Shown: positions 56,709-64,000 of the stretch, piece after piece
Layout of the letters: each line of letters opens with the position of its first letter
Numbering within the stretch: position 1 is the first letter of the stretch
Assembly (NCBI RefSeq): GCF_002088945.1
Contig: NZ_NCSU01000016.1
Span: 1-64,000, forward strand
Origin: Henriciella pelagia
GTDB lineage: Bacteria; Pseudomonadota; Alphaproteobacteria; Caulobacterales; Hyphomonadaceae
Direction: 5' to 3'
Length of the DNA: 64,000 nucleotides
Program-made: the position numbers and the translations under genes
Notes under the pieces: generated by a model
What the model was told of the DNA's origin: nothing
The model's input: the letters and a program-made list of their open reading frames with translations, nothing else
Database searches by the model: none

Positions 56709-56728
56709 CCCCTCAGATCGATGAGGGG
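56709..56728. repeat. Inverted repeat upstream of ccoN
   Basis: CCCCTCA-GATCGA-TGAGGGG has perfect seven-base arms. It lies 56 bases upstream of the ccoN start, between ccoN and the divergent small gene. No canonical FNR/FixK box (TTGAT-N4-ATCAA) was seen here, so this dyad is the only candidate operator; its function is unknown. Confidence 0.4.
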
Positions 56729-56828
56729 AGGAATATTTGAGTGCGCCGCGGCGCTGAATACGGGGTCTTACGTATGGGCCAGCCTGTCGCACTGTGGCTT
56801 ACATCCGGCATATCCAGAGGAGATTCAC

Positions 56829-57098
56829 ATGTACCGACTGGCTGTTTTCGCGACTGGACTGGCCATTGCCGCCCTCGCCCTGCCGACCGTTCTGGAGCAC
56901 CATGCGCACGCCGAGCTGCTGCAATCGACCTGGTGCCTGTCCGGTGGCCGGGATGCACCGGCTGCCGCCCTGTTCAGCTGGCACTGCCCGGCCTGCCCTG
57001 CCCTTGTCGCAGGTCTTGCCCTGATGGCGCTCGGCCCATTCGTGAATGTCCTTCCACGCCTGCGCGCGCCGGCCCGCGACAGGGCTTCGCAGTCTTGA
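56829..57098 (+). CDS. Small membrane or secreted protein between cco and fixL
   Basis: The 89-residue protein has an N-terminal hydrophobic helix (LAVFATGLAIAALALPTVLEH) and a second one near 55-78. A cysteine/histidine-rich segment lies between them (STWCLSGGRDA, SWHCPACPA). AGAGGAG precedes the ATG. I recognise no family. The HCPAC and HHAHAE residues could bind a metal, and the position between ccoN and fixL suggests a link with oxidase biogenesis, but this is inference. Confidence 0.55.
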   Translation: MYRLAVFATGLAIAALALPTVLEHHAHAELLQSTWCLSGGRDAPAAALFSWHCPACPALVAGLALMALGPFVNVLPRLRAPARDRASQS

Positions 57099-57152
57099 TT
57101 ACCTTATTGACCTTCCTGCGCTGCATGCTCCAATCCTCCCAATCGGGAATGG

Positions 57153-58316
57153 ATGGAGCGCGCGCTGACGCAACGGGACCAGATATTCGACATGGCGGAG
57201 ATGGACATTGATGCCCTCCACCAGCACTTCCGCTCGATCCTTCGATCGGTGCCGGATGCCATGGTCGTCATCAATGATGTCGGCCTCATCACCGCGTTCA
57301 GCGAGGCTTCCGAGAAGCTGTTCGGCTATGACGCTGCTGACGTGCTTGGCAAGAATGTCAGCCTGCTTATGGGTCCGGCCGACAGGGACGATCACGACCA
57401 GTACATCGCCCACTATCTCAAGACCCACCGCGCCAAGATCATCGGTATCGGCCGCACCGTCACCGCGCGGCGCAAGGACGGCACGCTGTTTCCCATCGAT
57501 CTCAAGATCGGCGAAGCGAAGATTGGCGATCATTACCTGTTCACGGCTTTCATGAGGGACCTGACCGAGCAGCGGCGAAACGAATCGCGGATGAAGGCCC
57601 TGCAGGCCGAGCTCGTGCATTTCTCGCGGCTGAGCTCGGTCGGTACGATGGCTTCGGCGCTCGCACATGAGCTCAACCAGCCGCTCACCGTCGTCACCAA
57701 TTACCTCGAAGCTGCCCGCGACCTGCTCGACACGCCGGATGCCGAATCCATGGCGATGGTGCAGGAGGCACTGGACGAGGCGGCCAAACAGTCTGTGCGC
57801 GCCGGCCAGATCGTCCGCAAGCTGCGCGATTACGTCTCCCGCGGCGAGGTCGAGAAGCGGCCTGTGCCGCTCGTTCCGCTGCTCGGTGATGCCGTCGCAC
57901 TCGTCCAGACGGAGATGAGCCTCACCACGTCCGAGATCGATGTGCGCGTCACCGAAGACATTGCCGACGTCATGGTCGACCCGATCCAGATCCAGCAGGT
58001 CGTCATCAATATCGTCCGCAACGCCTTCGAAGCCATGGCCGGGCAGGAGAAACCGCGCGTCTCGATACAGGCAGCGCCCGCAAGCGGCGGTCTTGTCATG
58101 GTCGCGATTGAGGATAACGGCCCCGGTCTCGACCGCGAGATCGCCGAACATTTGTTCAAGCCGCTCGCCAGCTCCAAGGCGACAGGCATGGGCCTCGGCC
58201 TCTCCATCTGCAAGACAATCATCGAGGCCCATGGCGGGACCATCGAGGCGATGCCTGCAGGCGCGACCGGCACCCGCTTTGTTTTCACGCTGGAACGTGC
58301 TGAAACCGCTGCATGA
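57153..58316 (+). CDS. fixL: Oxygen-sensing histidine kinase FixL
   Basis: The 387-residue soluble kinase has a heme PAS domain (about 20-140). The proximal heme ligand is His81 in DDHDQYIAHY, and the oxygen-contacting arginine is kept in KIIGIGRTVTARRKDG. HisKA has His172 in ALAHELNQPL, and HATPase has NIVRNAFEAM and GMGLGLSICKTIIEAHGG. Without oxygen FixL phosphorylates FixJ to switch on micro-oxic genes. There are no membrane helices, as in the soluble Bradyrhizobium type. The arginine normally six residues after the heme histidine is a histidine here. Its stop overlaps the fixJ start. Confidence 0.92.
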   Translation: MERALTQRDQIFDMAEMDIDALHQHFRSILRSVPDAMVVINDVGLITAFSEASEKLFGYDAADVLGKNVSLLMGPADRDDHDQYIAHYLKTHRAKIIGIGRTVTARRKDGTLFPIDLKIGEAKIGDHYLFTAFMRDLTEQRRNESRMKALQAELVHFSRLSSVGTMASALAHELNQPLTVVTNYLEAARDLLDTPDAESMAMVQEALDEAAKQSVRAGQIVRKLRDYVSRGEVEKRPVPLVPLLGDAVALVQTEMSLTTSEIDVRVTEDIADVMVDPIQIQQVVINIVRNAFEAMAGQEKPRVSIQAAPASGGLVMVAIEDNGPGLDREIAEHLFKPLASSKATGMGLGLSICKTIIEAHGGTIEAMPAGATGTRFVFTLERAETAA

Positions 58317-58942
58317 GCGAATCTGAGAAACCTCTCGTCCACCTCGTCGATGATGATGAGGCGATCCGTCATTCGGCGAGCTTCATGCTGCGCCTCGCAG
58401 GCTACCGGGTGCAGACCCACAAGGACGGCGTCGCCTTCCTGGCAGACCTCGCCACGCTCGAACAGGGCGCGATCCTGCTCGACGTACAGATGCCGCACAT
58501 GAACGGTCTCGCCGTCCAGAAAGAGCTCAATGCGCGCGGCTGCGAAATGCCCGTCGTCGTGTTGACCGGCCATGGCGATGTGTCGGTTGCTGTTCAGGCC
58601 ATGAAGTCCGGCGCCGTGAACTTCGTCGAAAAGCCTTATGAAAAGCAGGTCCTGCTCGACGCCCTGTCGGAAGCCTTCAGCCAGCTCGACAGCGCGGCGC
58701 GCGTCGCGCTGCACAAGGCTGAAGCGGAAAAGCGCCTGGCGAAGCTCTCTCCGCGCGAAATGGATGTTCTCAAGGGCCTCGTCGACGGCCTGACCAACAA
58801 GGCCATTGCCAACACGCTCGACATCTCTCCGCGCACAGTGGAAATTCACCGCGCCAACCTGATGGAAAAACTGGCCGTCAACAGCCTCTCCGCCGCCCTC
58901 CGCATCGCTTTCGCTGCGGAAGTGTCATCCGAGAGCGATTAG
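58313..58942 (+). CDS. fixJ: Response regulator FixJ
   Basis: The 209-residue regulator has a receiver domain (VDDDEAIRHSASFML, Asp57 in ILLDVQMPHMNG, Thr in VLTGHGD, Lys in FVEKPY). Its LuxR-type helix-turn-helix reads LSPREMDVLKGLVDGLTNKAIANTLDISPRTVEIHRANLMEKL. ATGA overlap with fixL ensures coupled synthesis. It likely activates the divergent cco operon directly or through a FixK encoded elsewhere, since no fixK is seen here. Confidence 0.93.
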   Translation: MSESEKPLVHLVDDDEAIRHSASFMLRLAGYRVQTHKDGVAFLADLATLEQGAILLDVQMPHMNGLAVQKELNARGCEMPVVVLTGHGDVSVAVQAMKSGAVNFVEKPYEKQVLLDALSEAFSQLDSAARVALHKAEAEKRLAKLSPREMDVLKGLVDGLTNKAIANTLDISPRTVEIHRANLMEKLAVNSLSAALRIAFAAEVSSESD

Positions 58943-59189
58943 CGCCGACATTTGATTTCAGCTCGTCGACGCAGACGCGCGGACCTCAAGCCTGCCCACG
59001 GCGGACCAAGGATCGGGGAAATTGCAAGCCTTCCCTATGGCACGCGTGCAGGAGAAAGCTGAATCGGATACGGTTGGCACTCTCAAGCGCGCCCCCATTC
59101 GACCTGGTCGACAACGCGAATTCTGGAACATTTCGTCCAGTCGGTGGCCGCGATTATCTCCATGCCAGCCGACGGTCCCGCCAGAACGC

Positions 59190-59646
59190 CATAGCCGGTT
59201 GTCCCGTCTCGAACCTGCCGGTCTCCGTCGTCTGAGGTTTGAAGCCGGCACGCTCTTCGCGCCGCTCTCCGGCCTTGCGGGCGAAGGGGATTTCCTTGGT
59301 GTCGGCGTCACGAAGTCCTATCGCGAGCTTCAGCCAACGCGCGTCCTTCGGCCGCTCGGCCAGCGCTCCTTCGAGCTGAACCGCGCCAGCGAAGTAACCG
59401 TGCTCGTCGACGGCCAGGTCGTGTCCCGCTTTGACGCGCCTGCCGGGCCCGGCAACCTATGCCATTCCCTATTCGGCCTTCATCAATGGTCGGCCAATCT
59501 CAACCGAAGGGACGCAGGAAGTCCTGCTCGACAGCCAGAGGTCGGGCAACAGTTTAGGGTCGGTCAGCTTGCGGCTCGGCGACATTGGTACGCCGGTTGC
59601 CGGCGAATATGCCGACATTCTGACGCTCAGTTTTACAACGGACTGA
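59190..59646 (+). pseudogene. Decayed pilus remnant: usher fragment fused to spore-coat-U C-terminus
   Basis: One frame (about 59235-59450) reads GVGVTKSYRELQPTRVLRPL and SFELNRASEVTVLVDGQVVSRFDAPAGPG, like an internal part of a fimbrial usher. From about 59440 a second frame reads YAIPYSAFINGRPI and GEYADILTLSFTTD-stop (59646), like the C-terminus of a spore-coat-U-type pilus subunit. The two parts are in different frames and neither has its start. This looks like a deletion that collapsed a chaperone-usher (Csu-like) locus. The segment 58943-59190 shows nothing recognisable. Confidence 0.5.
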
Positions 59647-59657
59647 GGCGGCCAGGA

Positions 59658-60062
59658 TTAGCTCGGCACGACGTCGACGGTGAGGCTGTCGAGCTCTGCA
59701 AGCGTGTTGTTGAAGTCCACGTCAATGATCTGGAAATCCGGGCTGGTGGGGTTCAGTTCCACGGCATCGGAAAAGACCGTGACAGTCGCCCCAGCATTCT
59801 GCCCCGGGCGGGCAGCAGACAGGTAAAGCCCCGGCACGCCGTCAAACTCGATGCGAAATCCGGGAGCGTTGCAATTGGTTGCGACGGTGACGACCGATCC
59901 GGCGGCATGCTCGACCCGCGTGACCTGCGCGACAACGCAATTCAGGGGCACCGAACCGGCGACACTGATCTCCATGTCGCCCTGCGCCGACGCGAGTCCG
60001 GTTGCGGAAAGACCCAAAAGGCCGGTGCAGATCGCCTGCAAGGCAAATCGATGACTCTTCAT
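59658..60062 (-). CDS. Secreted spore-coat-U/fimbrial-like protein
   Basis: The 134-residue product has a signal peptide (MKSHRFALQAICTGLLGL, cleavage after ASA) and a beta-rich body with two cysteines (VPLNCVVAQV, VATNCNAPGFRIEF). That body resembles subunits of the spore-coat-U/Csu pilus family. It ends TVDVVPS. It lies opposite the decayed usher remnant and may be a surviving or orphaned component. Start is placed at the ATG at 60062. An in-frame ATG four codons upstream (60074) is possible. Confidence 0.6.
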   Translation of the reverse strand: MKSHRFALQAICTGLLGLSATGLASAQGDMEISVAGSVPLNCVVAQVTRVEHAAGSVVTVATNCNAPGFRIEFDGVPGLYLSAARPGQNAGATVTVFSDAVELNPTSPDFQIIDVDFNNTLAELDSLTVDVVPS

Positions 60063-60245
60063 GCAGCCCTCCATACGGCCCCAAAAATTGAGAAGCCGTT
60101 ACTCCCCTAGCGTGCAATTTTGACGATTACACTTCCTTTTACGAGAGTTGACGGACGAAAAAGTGTGGAAGACTCGCAGAGAATGGGCGTCTGCGGCCAT
60201 TTCGCTGGCGTTTTCCCTCGCCGATCAGCGAGGATATTGTCGGGC

Positions 60246-61838
60246 TCAGGCAGCCTGCGCGTTTCGCGCCGCCGCCAGCGACGCACGCGCCACGCGATCA
60301 GCATTTGCCATGATTGAAAAGCTGATGGTGGAGCTGGGAATGGTCGGAAAACTCGCCGGATCGACAATGTGCACGCGCTTCAGTCCGCTTGGGCGCCCCA
60401 GTGCGTCGCTGGAATAGACAGGATGCTCCCCACCCATCGGGAAGCTGCCGCCCGCGTGAAAGCTGCGACCGGGCGGTACGAGCGACAGCCCCAGGGGCGG
60501 CGCGATACCAAAGGGCAACATCGAATGACGAACAAGCGCCTGCATCTTTCTCGCAACACGGATGGCGTTCGGGTTCTGTCGCCCCCGGACGATGATGTCG
60601 TCATGCGCGGGGCCGGACGACGCGATCTCGATATCAACGCTTCCGGAATCGTCGGAATGAAGATAGCCTTGGAACACATAGAAGCGCTTGAATAGCGGCG
60701 ACAAGGGCACCAGCCCACGCGACTCCTCCCGCAGCATTTTCACAAAGATGGGATTTAGCCCGTAGACCTGCATATGCTGCTTGTGCGGACTGATCTTGTC
60801 ATTGCTCACCTCAAGGAAGGCCTCGGCGAGCGTGTACTCGATCTGCTCCAGTTTCCGCCCGGCATAGGATAACAGCGGAAAGAAATAGTATTGTGTATCG
60901 AGCGTGCGAATGCGTTCGCCGATCCGGTTCAGCGAACGCGCGATCATCCGCGTCGTGCCGACATGACCGAGGCCGAGGAAAAGCCGCCGCGCCCGCCACG
61001 TCCGGACCGCGCCGCTGCGCACATCTATGGCCGTGACGTTTACGCAGTCGGCCATTTCCTTGAATTCGAGTGCATAGAAGCCACGATGAAACCGCTCGCT
61101 TGCCACGCCGGCCTCAAACCCCGGAATGGACGACCAGGCCTGTCCCGGATTGAAGATGGCCCCATAGGCGCAACCATCCAGGCATCTCCCGCAATACCGG
61201 CATCCTGTCTCTCCCTGTGACACGTTCACCGCCACACGGGCCCGGCCAAATGTCGCGCCGCGTCTGGCCAGCGCGCTCCTGCGCCGCTCGAACGCGCCGA
61301 GCAATGTTTCCGTCTGCTGCGAACGCTTCAGTGCGGACGGGTCATCCGTGTACAGCGGATATGTCTCGGCGAGAGTGTCGTGTTCAGCGCTGATCGGCGC
61401 ATAGTCGAGCACATTGCGGTAAGAACGCGCCATTTCCTCCGGCGAAACCGGCCACCTTGCAATTTCCGAGGCATCATAGGGCAGCATCGCGCTGCCCCAG
61501 ACATTGCCGAAGCCACCCAGCGCATGCGAAAATTCAGTCTCGCAATCCTCCGTGCGGACCGAAAACGGCTTGGGGATGCGATAGGGAAAGGTTGAACCGA
61601 ACAGGGTTCGCCGCTTCACCCCGCGTGTGGAGGCCTCAGGCGGCGGAAACAGGCGTTCGGTCGTCTGCGCATCCCATTGCGCAGGCGGCGTCCTGGCAAG
61701 ACCGGCCACATCTTCGGCAATCTCCGACTCCAGGTCGTAGGCGACGTCAATGACTTCGAAGTCGGCCCCTTCACGGCTTAAAGCCTGTGCAGCGGCGTAA
61801 GCGGCGAAGCTGGACCCAATGATGAGGTTTTCAATCAC
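60246..61838 (-). CDS. GMC-type oxidoreductase with ferredoxin-like cysteine motif
   Basis: The 530-residue flavoprotein starts NLIIGSSFAAYAAAQAL (FAD motif with a variant glycine pattern). It ends with a GMC-type C-terminus (HAGGSFPMG, VHIVDPASFPTIPSSTISFSIMANADRVA). Residues 213-223 read CRYCGRCLDGC, a C-x2-C-x2-C-x3-C pattern like a [4Fe-4S] ferredoxin site, inserted in the middle of the protein. Some GMC-like proteins of lipid and polysaccharide clusters share this. It starts 21 bases before the aminotransferase stop position on the same strand, so it is probably co-transcribed after that gene. Its substrate is unknown. Confidence 0.75.
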   Translation of the reverse strand: MIENLIIGSSFAAYAAAQALSREGADFEVIDVAYDLESEIAEDVAGLARTPPAQWDAQTTERLFPPPEASTRGVKRRTLFGSTFPYRIPKPFSVRTEDCETEFSHALGGFGNVWGSAMLPYDASEIARWPVSPEEMARSYRNVLDYAPISAEHDTLAETYPLYTDDPSALKRSQQTETLLGAFERRRSALARRGATFGRARVAVNVSQGETGCRYCGRCLDGCAYGAIFNPGQAWSSIPGFEAGVASERFHRGFYALEFKEMADCVNVTAIDVRSGAVRTWRARRLFLGLGHVGTTRMIARSLNRIGERIRTLDTQYYFFPLLSYAGRKLEQIEYTLAEAFLEVSNDKISPHKQHMQVYGLNPIFVKMLREESRGLVPLSPLFKRFYVFQGYLHSDDSGSVDIEIASSGPAHDDIIVRGRQNPNAIRVARKMQALVRHSMLPFGIAPPLGLSLVPPGRSFHAGGSFPMGGEHPVYSSDALGRPSGLKRVHIVDPASFPTIPSSTISFSIMANADRVARASLAAARNAQAA

Positions 61839-61859
61839 AGCCCCGCTCCGCCCGGAGGC

Positions 61860-63338
61860 TTAGTCATGGGCGAAGACTTGCTTGATGTTTTTCGCCACAA
61901 ACTTCACCGTTGAATCGGCGAGTCCACGCTCGAAAATCTGGTCGAGGGCATCGAGCAGAAGGTCAATCTGCCTCTCTTCGATGATCAGGGGCGGGATGAA
62001 GTGAAGAATGTCCCGCGCGCCTGGCTGAAAGTGTACCAGGATGTTGTGATGCTCGAACAATTCCCGCGTGACGCCACCCAGCAGGACTGTTTCATAGGAT
62101 TTGAACAGCGGGTTGCTGGAGATGTCGACGAGCTTGGAGACCGTGTCGCGACCAAAATTGAGACGGATGGCCTGGAACAGGCCCTTCCCCATCACCTCCA
62201 CGATCGTTTTTGGATGCTTTTCCTGCAGGCGCAGCAGCCCGTTGCGCATATAGTCGCCCATGGCGGCCGCATTCTCGATCAGGCCCTCGTCCTGCAGGAC
62301 GTTCAGCGTCTCGATGGCGACGGCGCAGCTTTCGCCCATGCCGCCAAAACCTGATGTGTGAAGCGTGCAGGTGGCCTTGCTGCCATAGGCCTTTTCCCAG
62401 AGCTTGCGGGAGGTGACCATGGCACCGATCTCGCGTTTGCCGCCGCCAAGTGTCTTGGCGAGCGTGGTCACGTCCGGCACGACATCTTCGTGCTGGAACG
62501 CGCAGAACTTGCCGGTTCGGCCCATGCCGGTCTTCACTTCGTCAAAGAAGGACAGGATGTCGTTCTCGCGGCAGAACCTGGCGACCTCTGTCAGGTACCC
62601 TTCCGGAGCAACCTCGCAGGCCTCGCCGCGAATGGGTTCGACCATGATTGCGATGATATTGTTACGCTTGCCGTCGCTTTCGGCTTGAACAGCAGCCCTG
62701 AGCGCGTCCATGTCGCCAAACGGCACTGCGATGACATTCTCTTTTGGCACACCCATGAGAAAACCGTTCTGGAACGTGTGCGCTGTGGTCACCGAAAGCG
62801 GGCCATGTGTCTTGCCGTGGAACGCGCCTTCCATGCAGATGAATTTCGTCTTGCCCTTCGGCGTCTGGATACGCTCGCAGAGCTTCATTGCCGCCTCGAC
62901 GGCTTCCGACCCGGAAACAGCGAGATATGCCATGTCGAGCGGCTCAGGCAGGTACTGCACGATATTATAGGCCAGCGCGCCCTGCAGCTTGTGCGGCGCG
63001 AGCTTGTTCATGTCGATCACATTGCGGTCATGGCACATGCGCTCGGCTGCGATGATGCGCGGATGGTTATGCCCTAGCCCGAGAATGCCGATCCCCGCCG
63101 AAAAATCGGTCAGCGTGCGACCGTCCTTCAGGTAGATCTCGCACCCTTTCGCCGAAACGATGTCCATCTCGCTATAGCCGAGGATCTTCCAGATCTGCAG
63201 CAGGTACTTGTTCAGGTGCCGCTCGAACAGCCCGTTCGCCTCGGCATGATCCAGCTCGAGACTTTCCTCGAGTGAAAGCAGAGGTATTCTGTTGGTCGCG
63301 CGCGACCGAATTTCTGTTACTGACGAATTTTGGGACAT
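61860..63338 (-). CDS. Class III (PLP-dependent) aminotransferase
   Basis: The 492-residue fold-type I aminotransferase has the class III features: SGSEAVEAAMKLC, CMEGAFHGKTHGPLS, IMVEPIRGEACEVAPEGYL, and FFDEVKTGMGRTGKFCAF. The PLP lysine is in TLAKTLGGGKREIGAMV. GGGGAG precedes the ATG at 63338. An open extension to 63374 is rejected. A perfect ten-base inverted repeat lies 43 bases upstream. Its amino acceptor is not evident. Linkage with the GMC enzyme and a HAD-UbiA prenyltransferase hints at a polyprenyl or lipid-linked modification pathway (inference). Confidence 0.82.
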   Translation of the reverse strand: MSQNSSVTEIRSRATNRIPLLSLEESLELDHAEANGLFERHLNKYLLQIWKILGYSEMDIVSAKGCEIYLKDGRTLTDFSAGIGILGLGHNHPRIIAAERMCHDRNVIDMNKLAPHKLQGALAYNIVQYLPEPLDMAYLAVSGSEAVEAAMKLCERIQTPKGKTKFICMEGAFHGKTHGPLSVTTAHTFQNGFLMGVPKENVIAVPFGDMDALRAAVQAESDGKRNNIIAIMVEPIRGEACEVAPEGYLTEVARFCRENDILSFFDEVKTGMGRTGKFCAFQHEDVVPDVTTLAKTLGGGKREIGAMVTSRKLWEKAYGSKATCTLHTSGFGGMGESCAVAIETLNVLQDEGLIENAAAMGDYMRNGLLRLQEKHPKTIVEVMGKGLFQAIRLNFGRDTVSKLVDISSNPLFKSYETVLLGGVTRELFEHHNILVHFQPGARDILHFIPPLIIEERQIDLLLDALDQIFERGLADSTVKFVAKNIKQVFAHD

Positions 63339-63380
63339 TGTCTCCCCACAAAAAATCCACCGAGCCAAATGCAAGGACTG

Positions 63381-63413
63381 TGCTCAGGCGCTTGGTCCCC
63401 ACACGCCTGAGCA
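63381..63413. repeat. Ten-base inverted repeat before the aminotransferase gene
   Basis: TGCTCAGGCG (63381-63390) and CGCCTGAGCA (63404-63413) pair perfectly around a 13-base loop. It lies in the minus-strand leader of the aminotransferase gene. A second short dyad, TTCCCA-GA-TGGGAA, lies at 63485-63498. Either may be an operator or leader structure between the two divergent genes. Confidence 0.55.
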
Positions 63414-63624
63414 GTCATATTATTATCGCAGCATGTGCATAAGAACCGAAATCATTTTCTCGAAGTATTTCAACTTGCAATTTCTTCCCAGATGGGAAAA
63501 TGGCTGACGAACGATTCTTACCCAATTTATAGTCCCTCGACATTCAGCTTGTGCGGCAGAAGCATTGCGTTATCGTAATATTAAATCGACTTCGGTGGGG
63601 GCCGATCGACAATTGGGAGAAGTC

Positions 63625-64000
63625 ATGGACTCTGGGACGATGGTTCGGGCGGACGGCGCAGTCGAGCCGTACGCTACACCTGACAAGGTTCCGCTGATCG
63701 TGGACCTCGACGGCACTCTGATGCGGTCGGATATCCTCGTTGAAACAGCCTTCGAACTTCTGGGCCGCAAGCCCTATCTCGTTTTCACCCTGTTTTTTGT
63801 CCTTCTTTCAAAGGGCAAAGCCGGACTGAAGAGCTTCATCGCAGCCAGGTCGGACATCGATATCCCACACCTGCCTTACACTGAAGAAGTGGTGTCGATC
63901 ATCGAACAGGCCCGCGCCGAAGGCCGGCCGGTCTATCTCGCTTCGGCATCGCACGAAAAATATGTAAGCGCTGTTGCCGACCATCTCGGCACCTTTACCG
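63625..64000 (+). CDS. HAD-UbiA prenyltransferase family protein, N-terminal part (cut by window edge)
   Basis: The first 125 residues show a HAD phosphatase-like domain: VDLDGTLMRSDILVETAFELL with the DxDGT nucleophile motif, and VYLASASHEKYVSAVADHLG with the second HAD motif. Proteins with this start continue as UbiA-type integral membrane prenyltransferases, as in polyprenyl-phosphate sugar pathways. GGGAGAAG precedes the ATG. It diverges from the aminotransferase gene. The membrane domain lies beyond the window, so the prenyltransferase part is inferred. Confidence 0.65.
   Translation, partial: MDSGTMVRADGAVEPYATPDKVPLIVDLDGTLMRSDILVETAFELLGRKPYLVFTLFFVLLSKGKAGLKSFIAARSDIDIPHLPYTEEVVSIIEQARAEGRPVYLASASHEKYVSAVADHLGTFT

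Noticed and set aside
57099-58232. A 377-residue minus-strand frame antisense to fixL
   Set aside because: FixL on the other strand has all kinase and heme motifs; the antisense frame is a product of GC-rich codon bias.
59022-60110. A 362-residue plus-strand frame
   Set aside because: It passes through a usher-like segment, then through out-of-frame spore-coat-U sequence, and then antisense to the secreted protein at 59658-60062. Only the first part resembles a protein family.
1-64000. CRISPR arrays, tRNA and rRNA genes
   Set aside because: No regularly spaced direct repeats, tRNA cloverleaf sequence or rRNA-like sequence was noticed on reading; a dedicated scan with tRNA and CRISPR finders would settle it.

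Overview
The window looks like an alphaproteobacterial genome segment, probably from an aerobic marine-type heterotroph of the Hyphomonadaceae or a related group. That placement is inferred from several TonB-dependent receptors, a FixL/FixJ pair beside a complete cbb3 oxidase operon, and GC-rich coding on the right half. No rRNA, tRNA or CRISPR array was seen.

Layout. (1) 1-2164: mobile-element debris. A broken IS3-family element abuts a 5'-truncated, frameshifted conjugal-transfer gene (trbI), followed by its usual DUF2274 partner. (2) 2165-13740: a compact, visibly more AT-rich medium-chain alkane degradation locus with the Pseudomonas OCT-plasmid layout. The regulator and rubredoxin reductase (alkS-alkT) lie on the minus strand, and alkB-alkG-alkH-alkJ-alkK-alkL lie divergently on the plus strand. 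(3) 13741-16001: an IS66 transposase remnant fused in frame to a TonB receptor that has lost its plug. The alk block is therefore bracketed by transposon and plasmid relics on both sides. (4) 16422-33195: an aromatic catabolic region. It holds a (chloro)muconate cycloisomerase, a LysR regulator, a TonB receptor, a Rieske-type reductase and oxygenase, a chlorocatechol-type intradiol dioxygenase, dienelactone hydrolase, maleylacetate reductase, both 3-oxoacid CoA-transferase subunits, a lipoprotein arylsulfatase and a formylglycine-generating enzyme. Three ATAC-N7-GTAT sites link the LysR/cycloisomerase promoter, the TonB receptor and the dioxygenase operon into a probable regulon.

(5) 33569-42852: a signalling block with two hybrid histidine kinases, an OmpR-type regulator, a GGDEF/EAL protein, a GAF protein and a small unknown protein. 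(6) 43140-48792: TonB receptor, alpha/beta hydrolase, AraC regulator and acyl-CoA dehydrogenase. (7) 48804-58942: the complete ccoNOQPGHIS set on the minus strand, including two genes (ccoS, ccoQ) of about 160 bases each, and divergent fixLJ with a heme-PAS FixL. (8) 58943-64000: remains of a chaperone-usher/spore-coat-U pilus locus, an unusual GMC oxidoreductase with a ferredoxin-like four-cysteine motif, a class III aminotransferase, and the start of a HAD-UbiA prenyltransferase gene.

The most notable candidate system is the aromatic block. Uptake, desulfation (with its own sulfatase-maturing enzyme), Rieske oxygenation and a modified ortho-cleavage route to 3-oxoadipyl-CoA sit together under shared operators. 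This suggests a pathway for sulfated, methoxylated and/or halogenated arenes.
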